The notes under the pieces: generated by a model | The model's database searches: none | Told to the model about the DNA's origin: nothing | The model's input: only the letters and a program-made list of their open reading frames with translations | Made by a program: the position numbers and the translations under genes | Assembly (NCBI RefSeq): GCF_036246005.1 | Contig: NZ_CP109171.1 | Span: 7,614,001-7,678,000, forward strand | DNA length: 64,000 nucleotides | Source of the DNA: Streptomyces sp. NBC_01723 | Lineage (GTDB): Bacteria; Actinomycetota; Actinomycetes; Streptomycetales; Streptomycetaceae | Direction of reading: 5' to 3' | Part shown: in pieces, positions 16,608 to 25,803 of the stretch | Numbering within the stretch: position 1 is the first letter of the stretch | Layout of the letters: every line of letters begins with the position of its first letter

Positions 16608-17924
16608 ATGGCCGGGACGGCCTCGCAGTCCACGCACGAGGAGGCGACGGCGGCGCGAGCCGTCTGGTCGCGCGACTTCGCGCTGTTCTTCGCCGCGCGG
16701 GCCATCGCCCGGCTGGGCGACACCATGCTGCCCGTCGCGCTCGCCGCCGGTCTGCTGCAGCACGGGTACGGGGCGGGCGCGGTCGGCCTCGCCATGGCCT
16801 CGACCGCCGCCGCCTTCGCCGGACTGGTCGTCTTCGGCGGAGTCCTCGCGGACCGCTTCAGCACCCGCAGGCTGATGATCGGCGCGGACCTGGTGCGGCT
16901 CGGCACCCAGGCGCTGGCCGCCGTCCTCTTCTTCTCCGGACACGTCGTGCTCTGGCAGATCTGCGCCATCGGGTTCGTCAACGGTGTCGCGAGCGCCGTC
17001 TTCCAGCCCGGCGTCGCCAGCACCGTGCCCCGCCTGGCCGCCGACATCCAGGGCGCGAACGGCGCGATACGCGTCGCCGAGTCCGCCGCCCAGCTCGCCG
17101 GTCCCGCCGTGGCCGGCCTCCTGGTCGGCTTCGCCTCACCCGGCGGGGTCTTCGCCGCCCACGCCACCACGTACGCGGTCAGTGCCGGGTGCCTGCTGCT
17201 GCTCCGGCTGCCCCCGCTCGCCCCGGGCGGCCGGACCGCGACCGGTCCGCGGACGAAGGCCTTCCGCGCCGACCTCGTCGAGGGCTGGCACGAATTCCGC
17301 TCCCGCCGGTGGCTGTGGGGCGTCATCGCCGTCTGGTGCGTCTACATGATCGCCGTCTGGGGCCCGACGGTCCCCCTCGTGGCCACCGAGGTGGTCCAGG
17401 AGCACGGCGCACGCGCCTACGGCCTGGTCAACTCCGCCCTGGGCGCCGGCACCGTCGTCGGCGGCCTCGTCGCGCTGCGGCTGCGGCCCCGCCGCATGCT
17501 CCGCGCCGGGGCGATCGCCCTCGTCGGCTTCGCCGCCTTCCCGGCGAGCGTCGGCGCCGGGCTCGACGTCCCCGCGATGGCCGCGGGGGCCGCCGTCGCC
17601 GGGGCCGGGATGTCCTTCTGGGGGGTGATGTGGGCGACCAGCGTGCAGACCCAGGTGCCGCCCGACGTCCTCAACCGCATCCACGCCTACGACGTCGCGG
17701 GCTCGCTGGCGATGATGCCCGTCGGCCAGGCCCTCGCCGGGCCCGCCGCCTCGGCCCTGGGCGCCGACCACGTGCTGCTCGTCTCCGGCGCGACCAGCTT
17801 CGCCGTCTGCGCGGCCCTGCTCCTGATACCGGCGGTGCGCGGCCTGGTGCGGGTCGACGCGGCCACGGCCGGCCCGGGACGGGCGGCGCGGAAGGCTCGG
17901 CCGTCCCGGGCCGAGAAGTGCTGA
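16608..17924 (+). CDS. MFS exporter (12-helix, MFS_3-like)
   Basis: 438 residues with about twelve hydrophobic segments. The motif between helices 2 and 3 is recognisable (GVLADRFSTRRLMIG). The overall pattern (N-terminal RDFALFFAARAIARLGDTML, late SGATSFAVCAALLLIPAVRGL) matches enterobactin/antibiotic-type MFS_3 exporters of actinobacteria. The ATG at 16608 follows GGGGAGGGGA. It is a stand-alone gene between the YjbR gene and tRNA-Pro; substrate unknown. Confidence 0.85.
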   Translation: MAGTASQSTHEEATAARAVWSRDFALFFAARAIARLGDTMLPVALAAGLLQHGYGAGAVGLAMASTAAAFAGLVVFGGVLADRFSTRRLMIGADLVRLGTQALAAVLFFSGHVVLWQICAIGFVNGVASAVFQPGVASTVPRLAADIQGANGAIRVAESAAQLAGPAVAGLLVGFASPGGVFAAHATTYAVSAGCLLLLRLPPLAPGGRTATGPRTKAFRADLVEGWHEFRSRRWLWGVIAVWCVYMIAVWGPTVPLVATEVVQEHGARAYGLVNSALGAGTVVGGLVALRLRPRRMLRAGAIALVGFAAFPASVGAGLDVPAMAAGAAVAGAGMSFWGVMWATSVQTQVPPDVLNRIHAYDVAGSLAMMPVGQALAGPAASALGADHVLLVSGATSFAVCAALLLIPAVRGLVRVDAATAGPGRAARKARPSRAEKC

Positions 17925-18026
17925 CCGCGGTACCCGCCCCCGAAAAGCGATGCGCGACCACGGGCCCGAGTGCGGTATGGTTTTCCTGCGCGTTCGGCCG
18001 GGGGAAACCCCAGGTCAGACGGGCAA

Positions 18027-18100
<74 letters not shown>

Positions 18101-18110
18101 CACGGCGAAG

Positions 18111-18140
18111 GGCCTTCGCGGACAGCAGTCCGCGAAGGCC
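18111..18140 (+). terminator. Hairpin terminator of tRNA-Pro copy 1
   Basis: A 13-bp perfect stem (18111-18123 with 18128-18140), loop AGCA, followed by TTCTTC, eleven bases after the tRNA end. The stem can extend further outward with one bulged G. Confidence 0.85.
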
Positions 18141-18187
18141 TTCTTCGCGTGCGGGCGAGGTGGCGGCCGCACGCCGCCACCCGCGCC

Positions 18188-18724
18188 TCAGTCCACGCAG
18201 CCCACATGCGCCAGCGCCTGCTTCAGCAGCACCCCGTGCCCGCCCGGCATCTCGCCGCGCACCGCCTCCGACAGGGCTTCGCGCGGGTCGAACCAGACCA
18301 GGTCCAGCGCGTCCTGCCGGGGCCGGCAGTCACCGGTGACCGGCACCACGTAGGCCAGGGAGACCGCGTGCTGCCGGGGGTCGTGGTACGGCGTCACACC
18401 GTGCGTCGGGAAGTACTCGGCCACAGTGAACGGCTGGAGCGAGGACGGCACCCGGGGCAGCGCCACCGGGCCCAGGTCCTTCTCCAGGTGGCGCAGGAGG
18501 GCGTCCCGGACCCGCTCGTGGTGGAGCACCCGGCCGGAGACCAGCGTCCGGCTGACCGTCCCGTCCGGGCCGATGCGCAGGAGCAGGCCGACGCTGGTGA
18601 CTTCGCCGCTGTCGTCGACGCGGACGGGCACCGCCTCGACGTACAGGATCGGCATGCGGGCACGTGCCATCTCCAGCTCGTCGGTCGTCAGCCAGCCCGG
18701 CGTGGTTTCGGTCATGTCAGACAT
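18188..18724 (-). CDS. NUDIX-fold protein (DUF4916-like)
   Basis: 178 residues. The length and the MPILYVEAVPVRVDDSGEVTSVGLLLRI segmentation match the actinobacterial DUF4916/NUDIX family. The expected NUDIX box is present in spacing but degraded in residues: G-x5-E-x7-R is kept, but the REUxEExGU part reads RHLEKDLGP, so two of the usual metal-binding glutamates are replaced. Catalysis may be weak, different or lost. It is convergent with tRNA-Pro copy 1. Starts at ATG 18724 or 18715 are both possible; no strong ribosome site is seen. Confidence 0.75.
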   Translation of the reverse strand: MSDMTETTPGWLTTDELEMARARMPILYVEAVPVRVDDSGEVTSVGLLLRIGPDGTVSRTLVSGRVLHHERVRDALLRHLEKDLGPVALPRVPSSLQPFTVAEYFPTHGVTPYHDPRQHAVSLAYVVPVTGDCRPRQDALDLVWFDPREALSEAVRGEMPGGHGVLLKQALAHVGCVD

Positions 18725-18795
18725 CGCTTGATCATACTTTCAGCCGTTCCTGCTTCCCGGGCGGCGCTGCGGGACTGTGACCGGTCCCACGCCGC

Positions 18796-19941
18796 TCAGC
18801 CGTCGTCCATCGGGCCCCCGGGCAGCCGGTAGACCCGGCGGGCGTTGTCCCGGCCCGCCCAGCGCGCGAGGCGCAGCGCGTCCGGAAGGGCCAGCTCGTC
18901 GGCGTCCAGCCGCTCCTGGAGCAGCCCCGCCAGTCCCCGCCGGAACGCGACCGCCCCGAGGTGATGGAACTCGGCCACACCATAGGCGTCGGAGCTGTAC
19001 AGGAGCTTCCGGAACGGGGTGATCTCCGTCGCTTCCGCGAGGATCGCGCCCGCCCGCGCGGGGCCGACGTGGTGCAGGGTGAGGCCCACGTCCAGGTACA
19101 CGCGCTCGAAGACCGCCGAGAGGTACGCCGCCTGGCGCTGGTAGGGCCAGCAGTGCAGCAGCAGGACGGGGATCGTGCCGGCGGTCAGGTGCAGCCAGTC
19201 GGTCAGCAGGGTCGGGTCCACGCGGTGCATGCGGATGTCGCCGTCGCCGAACCCGGTGTGCAGTTGCAGCGGCAGCCCCAGGTCCACCGCGGTCCACAGC
19301 AGGTGCCGGACGAGCACCGGGTCGTCGAGTCGGCCGCCGCGCGCGAGCCACCGCCGGGCCGCCCCCGTGACCTCCTCGGCCGAGGGACGGGCCGGGTCCA
19401 GGCCGAAACCCGTCCGGTAGGCCGCCACCGACTTGACACCCACCACGCCCGGCCGCCGCACCGCCTCCCACGCGGCCGTGCGGAACGCCTCCGCGTACGC
19501 GTCCGGCTCGACACCGCCCGCCGCCACCGCCTCCGCGACCTGCTCGAGTCGCACCACTTCGTACGCCGTTGCGTCCGCCGCGCGCGCCAGCTCGGCCGGC
19601 CCGGTCACCCGGTGCGGGGCGTAGCCCGTGTCCACGCAGAACACGCCCGTGCCCGCGGCCCGCAGGAACCGCCGGTTCACCTCGGCCGCGCCCAGTTCGG
19701 ACCGCCGGGCCAGGTACACGTCCGCGGGCGCGTGGCGCGGCAGGTCCAGCAGGGGAGAGCAGTGACGGCGCACGGCGAGGCCGACGGGGCTGTCGAAGGG
19801 GGACACGCCGGGCCATCGCTCGCCCTCGGTGAGGAGGGACTCGAAGCTCTCGCGGTCCAGGTCGCCGGTGACGGCGCCGTGGCAGTGGTGGTCCACCAGC
19901 TCCAGCGCGGCGAGGCTCTCGTGGACGGGGCCGCCGGCCAT
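18796..19941 (-). CDS. Amidohydrolase-family enzyme (FluG N-terminal-like)
   Basis: 381 residues of the amidohydrolase_2 type TIM barrel. Likely metal ligands: HHCH near the N-terminus (LVDHHCHG), His in LPLQLHTGFGDGD, His in VLLLHCWPY and the late Asp in LLYSSDAYG. Its coupling with the glutamine-synthetase-like gene (ATG one base after that gene's stop) reproduces, as two genes, the domain order partners of fungal FluG, where an amidohydrolase is fused to a GS domain. The ATG at 19941 was preferred over an upstream in-frame start within the GS gene. Substrate unknown, perhaps a gamma-glutamyl amide. Confidence 0.8.
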   Translation of the reverse strand: MAGGPVHESLAALELVDHHCHGAVTGDLDRESFESLLTEGERWPGVSPFDSPVGLAVRRHCSPLLDLPRHAPADVYLARRSELGAAEVNRRFLRAAGTGVFCVDTGYAPHRVTGPAELARAADATAYEVVRLEQVAEAVAAGGVEPDAYAEAFRTAAWEAVRRPGVVGVKSVAAYRTGFGLDPARPSAEEVTGAARRWLARGGRLDDPVLVRHLLWTAVDLGLPLQLHTGFGDGDIRMHRVDPTLLTDWLHLTAGTIPVLLLHCWPYQRQAAYLSAVFERVYLDVGLTLHHVGPARAGAILAEATEITPFRKLLYSSDAYGVAEFHHLGAVAFRRGLAGLLQERLDADELALPDALRLARWAGRDNARRVYRLPGGPMDDG

Positions 19942-19942
19942 G

Positions 19943-21343
19943 TCAGTACTTCCAGCGGTAGGCCGCCGCCACCCGGTCGTCGTCGAGCCCGTCGACCGCA
20001 TCGATCTCCCCCTGCCGTACGGCGGTCACCGCGTCGGCCAGGACCGGCCCCAGCGCGGTCCGCAGTACGTCGTCCGCGCGGAACGCCGCCACCGACTCGG
20101 CGAGGGAGACCGGCAGCCGGCGCACCCCTCGGGCCGCCGCGTCGGCGGGGTCCAGCCGGGCCGGGTCGCCGGTGATCTCCTCGGGCAGCGGCGCGGACGA
20201 CGCGAGTCCGTCCAGTCCGGCGGCGATCACCGAGGCGAGCGCGAGATACGGGTTGGCGGCCAGGTCGACCGGCTTCACCTCCAGGTTCGCCGCCCGGCCC
20301 TGCTCCCCGGCGCTCCCGGTGACGACCCGCAGGGCCGCCTCCCGGGTCTCCCGGCCCCAGGAGGTGAAGACGCCCGCCCACTGCGAGGGGCGGAGCCGCA
20401 GATGGCTGGCCGGGCTCGGCGCGGTCATCGCGGTGAGTGCCGGCAGGTGGCCCAGCACCCCGGCGACGAAGGACTCGGCCTCGGCGGTCATGCCGTACCG
20501 GCCGGTGGAGCCGGCGTGCAGGTTGGTCCCGTCCCGCCAGGCGGAGAGGTGGATGTGCCCGCCGTTGCCGACGCCCCGCCCGAGGACCGCCGGGGCGAAG
20601 GAGACCCGCAGCCCGTGCCGCTGGGCCACGGCCCGGATCGTCTGCCGGACCAGCACGCTGCGGTCGGCCGCCGCCACCGGGTCGAGGGCACCCACCGAGA
20701 CCTCGAACTGCCCCGCCGCGTACTCGGGATGCAGCTGCTCCACGTCCACGCCCTGGGCCGCGAGAGCCGCCAGCAGGTCGGCGGCGCAGTCGCTGAGCCC
20801 GATCTGGCGGGTGGCGCCGTACGCCGGTCCCGACACGGCCGGGACGAAGGCGTCGTCGTCCGCGTCGCCCCGGCCCACCGACCACTCGATCTCGATCGCG
20901 GCCTTGAACCGGACGCCGTACCGCTCGGCGGCGTGCGCGACGGTCCGGCGCAGGACGGTGCGCGCGCACGCCGGGTGCGGCCCGCCCTCCTGCGTGATCC
21001 GGTCGACCGGCGCCCATGCCCAGCCGGGCTGCGCCGCCAGCACGGTCAGCCGGTCCAGATCGGGGTGGAGGCGCAGGTCGCCGTCCGGGGAGCCGAGGAC
21101 GTCCGTGGCGACGATCGAGTCGTCCGCCAGGAACGTGTCGAACACCGGGGACATGCCCACGCCCCACGCGGCGGCCGAGGCGAGCCGCGCGGTGGGCACG
21201 GTCTTCACCCGGGCGATCCCCGCCGTGTCGACGTACGCCAGCACCACACCGTGCACCCCCTGGCCGGACAGCTCACCGCTCAGCGCGGTGGCCCGCTCGG
21301 TCTCGCCCGGGCGCCCGCCGGGCACGGGGTCGCTCTCGCTCAC
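19943..21343 (-). CDS. Glutamine-synthetase-family ligase (GlnA-like)
   Basis: 466 residues of the type-I glutamine synthetase fold. Seen motifs: AIEIEWSV (metal-binding Glu), GNGGHIHLSAW (the NGSGMHxH-like block), LRPSQWAGVFTSWGRETREAALR (arginine-rich substrate/ATP region) and LEVKPVDLAANPYLALAS. The usual NRxxxxR pattern is altered, as in GlnA-like enzymes that glutamylate polyamines, ethanolamine or other amines rather than ammonia. The GTG at 21343 has GAAGGAG upstream. It is first in a two-gene operon with the amidohydrolase. The specific amine is unknown. Confidence 0.85.
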   Translation of the reverse strand: MSESDPVPGGRPGETERATALSGELSGQGVHGVVLAYVDTAGIARVKTVPTARLASAAAWGVGMSPVFDTFLADDSIVATDVLGSPDGDLRLHPDLDRLTVLAAQPGWAWAPVDRITQEGGPHPACARTVLRRTVAHAAERYGVRFKAAIEIEWSVGRGDADDDAFVPAVSGPAYGATRQIGLSDCAADLLAALAAQGVDVEQLHPEYAAGQFEVSVGALDPVAAADRSVLVRQTIRAVAQRHGLRVSFAPAVLGRGVGNGGHIHLSAWRDGTNLHAGSTGRYGMTAEAESFVAGVLGHLPALTAMTAPSPASHLRLRPSQWAGVFTSWGRETREAALRVVTGSAGEQGRAANLEVKPVDLAANPYLALASVIAAGLDGLASSAPLPEEITGDPARLDPADAAARGVRRLPVSLAESVAAFRADDVLRTALGPVLADAVTAVRQGEIDAVDGLDDDRVAAAYRWKY

Positions 21344-21487
21344 GTCTCGGGCTCCTTCGCGCGTGCGCCGTCCGACGCCACCATTGTGCCGTCCGGTGAT
21401 CACGCTGTCCGGGTTTCGCCGGATCCGTGCACACGGCGCCGCCCCGCACCGTGTCGGCGGACGCGGGGCGGGGCGCGGGAGTCGGGG

Positions 21488-22345
21488 TCAGGTCATGGGG
21501 GTGGGCTGCGGGGAGGGCGTCCCGCCGTCCAGGACGGTCTTCAGGCGGTCGGTGCCCTGCCGCACCCCCTGCTCGACGGCGTCGGCCTGGTCGCCGTCGA
21601 GGCCGCCGCCGGTCACGGTCAGGGCGGAGGTGCCGACGCGTACGACGGCCACGTCCAGGCTGAGCGTGGCCGGACCGCCGCCGGTGGAGCCCTGCACGGT
21701 CACGCGCAGGCCCTCACGGGCGTCGCCCACCTCGGGCACCGACGCCTCGGTCACCTGGACCGTGCGCTTCTCGCCCTCGGAGTCGGTCGCGGTGAACTGG
21801 TCGCACTTCTGGGGCAGGGAGCCCATCCACTCCAGGCGGTCGTCCAGTCCGCCGCGGTCGTAGCCGGCCACCTGGTCCAGGAGGCGGGAGTCGCCCTGCT
21901 CGAAGCCGGTGACCGCCGACGGTCCCGACGGCTCGCCCAGCAGCTTCTCGCCGTAGAGCCCGTCGAGGAGTTCCTGGCAGTCCGAGGCGTCCGTCCTGGC
22001 GGTGAGGAAGTCGGACACGTCGACCGCGCCGACGAGCATCTGGTCGCGCCACTTGTCCGCGTCCTGGACCTGGTTCCAGTCGCCCTCCAGGTCGCCCTCC
22101 GTGAGCAGCGCGGCCTTCGCGCCGGACTCGGTGAGGGTGGGGGCGGGGGTCTTGGGGGATCCGGTGGGCTGTGCCGCGCGGGTCCGCTCGGCGGCGGGGG
22201 AGGCCGGCCGCGCCCGTTCCGCGGCGGTGTCCGAGGCCGCGCCCGACCCGCCGGCCTCGTCCGAGCAGGCCGCGGCCGTCAGCAGCGCGCCCGCCGTCAG
22301 GGCGGAGACCACGAGGCGGGCGGGGCGGGACGGTCGACGGCTCAT
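21488..22345 (-). CDS. Secreted lipoprotein of unknown function
   Basis: 285 residues. Lipoprotein signal peptide: basic start (MSRRPSRPARL), hydrophobic core and lipobox LTAAAC, with the lipidated Cys near residue 27. An Ala/Pro/Thr-rich linker follows, then a folded part (about 75-280) with no motif I recognise; it resembles uncharacterised actinobacterial lipoproteins of the PknH-sensor-like or DUF5642-like kind only loosely. It is a single gene. An 8-bp GC hairpin at 21440-21470 might terminate it. Confidence 0.7.
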   Translation of the reverse strand: MSRRPSRPARLVVSALTAGALLTAAACSDEAGGSGAASDTAAERARPASPAAERTRAAQPTGSPKTPAPTLTESGAKAALLTEGDLEGDWNQVQDADKWRDQMLVGAVDVSDFLTARTDASDCQELLDGLYGEKLLGEPSGPSAVTGFEQGDSRLLDQVAGYDRGGLDDRLEWMGSLPQKCDQFTATDSEGEKRTVQVTEASVPEVGDAREGLRVTVQGSTGGGPATLSLDVAVVRVGTSALTVTGGGLDGDQADAVEQGVRQGTDRLKTVLDGGTPSPQPTPMT

Positions 22346-22457
22346 CGCGGGATGCCTCCTGGGACGGGAACGGTGTCCTCAGCGCATCACCGCGGCCGCG
22401 GGCCCACCAGCGCACGGGGCTGTTCGGGTGACGTGACGCCGGGCCGGGCGGCCGGGC

Positions 22458-23108
22458 TCAGCCCGCGCGTTCCAGGGTGTCCTCGGCGACGTCCTTGTCC
22501 ACCGCCGCGCGCACCAGCGCGGCCGCGAGGACGGCCGGCTCCGTCGTCCCGGCGAGGCCGAGGAGCCGGTCCGGGTCGGACGGCAGGCCGAGGCGTTCCG
22601 CGCCCTGGAGGGCCTTGCGGTCCAGGGTGGGGCCCGCCTCCGGCCAGACGAGCTGGGCCTCGCGCAGGAAGATGTCCGCCCCGGTCGGACCCACTCCGGG
22701 AAACTCCCGGAGCAGCCGCCGTACTTCGGAGAGGTCGCCGTCCGCCTCCTCGCGGAGCCGGCGCAGGTCGCCGCCCCACCGCTCGGTCAGCAGTTCGGCG
22801 GCCTCGCCGAGCTGGGAGGCGGTGCGCTCGTCGTAGCGCCGGTAGCCGCCCCGGCCGAGGGCGTCCACCCGCTCCTGCCAGTCGGCGTCGGCCATGCGCC
22901 GCGGGTTCCGCAGCCCCGCGTCGTACAGGGCGCGCGCGGTGGCCACCGCGATCGAGCCGCGGATGCGGGCGCTCAGCAGGTGGGACAGGACCAGCAGTCG
23001 GTACAGCGGCTGCGGGGTGTCCTTGAGCCGGATGCCCGCCTCCTCGGCGTACGTCCGCCCGTGCGCGTCGACGAGCGCGCGCACGATCTGGCGTTGGCCG
23101 GGGCTCAC
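22458..23108 (-). CDS. HhH-GPD (endonuclease III-like) DNA glycosylase-type protein
   Basis: 216 residues, all helical. The helix-hairpin-helix LLREFPGVGPTGADIFLREA (about 134-153) is followed by a conserved Asp in TLDRKALQGAE, the layout of endonuclease III/HhH-GPD proteins; no iron-sulphur cysteine cluster is present. Possible role in base excision repair. The GTG at 23108 sits nine bases from the DUF3140 gene's stop, with GGGGG overlapping that stop, so the two are co-transcribed. Confidence 0.75.
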   Translation of the reverse strand: MSPGQRQIVRALVDAHGRTYAEEAGIRLKDTPQPLYRLLVLSHLLSARIRGSIAVATARALYDAGLRNPRRMADADWQERVDALGRGGYRRYDERTASQLGEAAELLTERWGGDLRRLREEADGDLSEVRRLLREFPGVGPTGADIFLREAQLVWPEAGPTLDRKALQGAERLGLPSDPDRLLGLAGTTEPAVLAAALVRAAVDKDVAEDTLERAG

Positions 23109-23116
23109 GCAACCCC

Positions 23117-23449
23117 CTAGGGCTTCAGCGGGTCGTGGCCGACCGTCATCAGGCGGTGCCGGAGCGCGGTGTCGTCGGACCGGGGCTCGTTCTCCAGGTC
23201 CGCCTGCTCCGTCACGGTGTCCACGACCTCGCGCATCGCGCCCAGGTCGTCCTCCGTGAGGTCGGTGCGCCGCTTCTGGAGGATCGACAGGACGTGCCGG
23301 CCGAGCGGCGGTCCCGCGTCGTCCGGCAGCGGCTCGGTCAGCTCACCGGAGTCGCGTATCCGGAGCCAGTCCGCGAGTTCCGCGGAGGTCATGTTCACCA
23401 CGCGGTGGAAGTCCGCCCACAGTGCGTCGAGTTCCAGGGCGTCGGCCAT
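23117..23449 (-). CDS. DUF3140 protein
   Basis: 110 residues, acidic and helical, with LWADFHRVVNMTSAELADWL and GRHVLSILQKRRTDLTEDD, which I recognise as the DUF3140 family of actinobacteria. Function unknown; the family is often found beside DNA-related or stress genes. It is the first gene of a likely two-gene operon with the HhH glycosylase-like protein, which supports but does not prove a DNA-linked role. Confidence 0.75.
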   Translation of the reverse strand: MADALELDALWADFHRVVNMTSAELADWLRIRDSGELTEPLPDDAGPPLGRHVLSILQKRRTDLTEDDLGAMREVVDTVTEQADLENEPRSDDTALRHRLMTVGHDPLKP

Positions 23450-23527
23450 GAGGTGCCCCTCAGTTCGTCGTGCGTACGTGCGTAGGCGCGGGTGCCCGAG
23501 GGGTGCAGCGGCAAACGCGCCGCCCGG

Positions 23528-24337
23528 TCAGCGGGCGAGCACGCCGTCCAGGAAGCGGGTGACGTCGGCGAAGACCTCGGCGCGGTTGGTCTCGTTGAAC
23601 AGCTCGTGCCGGGCGCCCGGATAGATCCGCTCGGTCAGGTCGCCGCCGCTCAGCGCTTCGACGCCCGGGCGGCTGCCCGGCAGCGGCACCAGGCGGTCGT
23701 CGTCCCCGTGCACCCACAGCAGGGGCAGCGGGCCGACGTCGCCGTCCTCGGCCACCTTCCCCAGGGCCCGTACGAAGGCCTCCAGGGTCGGCCGCTTCAT
23801 CGGGCCGTGCCAGACCAGCGGGTCCGCCGCGTACGCAGCGCCGACCGCCGGGTCCCGGGAGAGCGAGGCCGGGCTGATCGGGATGTCGGGGATCTCCGGC
23901 AGGGCGAGCAGCCGGCGCGGCAGCTCCCAGTCGCCGATGACCGGCCCGGACAGCACCAGCGCGGTCAGCCCGCCGGGGTGGCGCTGGGCGTAGCGGGAGG
24001 CGATCAGGCCGCCCATGGAGTGGCCGATCACGACGAACGGGAGGTCCGGGTGGGCGGCGCGGGCCCGTGCGGCCACGGAGTGCACGTCGGTGACCACGTC
24101 CTCGAAGTCCTCGACCAGCACCCGCTCGCCGTCGGACCGGCCGTGTCCGGTGTGGTCGAGACCCCAGACCGCAGCGCCGTGTCCGGCCAGGACACCGGCC
24201 ACCTCCTCGTAGCGCCCGACGTGCTCGCCGTAGCCGTGCACCAGCAGCGCCACGTACCTGGGCCGGTCGGCGGGCCACTCGCGGGCGGTGATCCGTCCCC
24301 GTGTTCCGGGCAGGTCGTGTGCGCGGGCCTCGGCCAT
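23528..24337 (-). CDS. Alpha/beta hydrolase, monoacylglycerol-lipase-like
   Basis: 269 residues. The triad is visible: Ser in GHSMGG (about residue 104), Asp in LWVHGDDDRLVP and His in GARHELFNE. The LLVHGYGEHVGRYEEVA segment is typical of monoacylglycerol lipases (Hydrolase_4). The ATG at 24337 has GGAGGAG five bases upstream, better than the ATG at 24367. It is divergent from the thiolase gene; with the thiolase and acyl-CoA synthetase it may feed fatty acids into beta-oxidation (inference). Confidence 0.87.
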   Translation of the reverse strand: MAEARAHDLPGTRGRITAREWPADRPRYVALLVHGYGEHVGRYEEVAGVLAGHGAAVWGLDHTGHGRSDGERVLVEDFEDVVTDVHSVAARARAAHPDLPFVVIGHSMGGLIASRYAQRHPGGLTALVLSGPVIGDWELPRRLLALPEIPDIPISPASLSRDPAVGAAYAADPLVWHGPMKRPTLEAFVRALGKVAEDGDVGPLPLLWVHGDDDRLVPLPGSRPGVEALSGGDLTERIYPGARHELFNETNRAEVFADVTRFLDGVLAR

Positions 24338-24411
24338 GGCTCCTCCGGCTGTGTCGGTGAAGGTCATCGGAGGATCTTCCCAGGGAGCGGTCCGGCGGTC
24401 TATAGTCCAAA

Positions 24412-24428
24412 ACTAGCAGTGCTAATTA
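24412..24428. promoter_or_regulatory. 17-bp palindromic operator between lipase and thiolase genes
   Basis: AACTAGCA-G-TGCTAATT is palindromic around the central base apart from one symmetric mismatch. It lies between the divergent lipase and thiolase starts, in an A/T-richer stretch. The form is typical of TetR-family operators. No TetR gene is adjacent, so the regulator would act from elsewhere. Confidence 0.6.
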
Positions 24429-24496
24429 ATGTCGTGTGCCCCTCGTCCGGCGGCGTGCCGTCCGGCGACCGGGCGACGACGGTCAGGAGTCCCCTC

Positions 24497-25680
<1,184 letters not shown>

Positions 25681-25684
<4 letters not shown>

Positions 25685-25747
25685 GGGCTGTCTGACAATT
25701 CCGGTCTGCCCCGCGGGCGACGACGGGAATGGCCAGACAGCCCCTAG
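25681..25747. repeat. 67-bp CTAG-flanked palindrome (MITE-like element or terminator)
   Basis: CTAG then GGGGCTGTCTGACAATTCC at the left, and GGAATGGCCAGACAGCCCC then TAG at the right: 17 of 19 inner positions are inverted-repeat partners. The left CTAG includes the thiolase stop codon. It could be a terminator, but the sharp ends beside CTAG, long arms and about 21-base core also resemble a miniature inverted-repeat element with a duplicated CTAG target. It carries no coding capacity. Confidence 0.6.
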
Positions 25748-25803
25748 CCGCAGGTACGCCGCACCTCTCCGCAGAGCCGCAGCAAGGAACGGAGCAACAC
25801 CCC

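Noticed and set aside
21440..21470. GC hairpin downstream of the lipoprotein gene as a terminator feature
   Set aside because: Only eight base pairs with a 15-base loop and no T-run; too weak to list with confidence.
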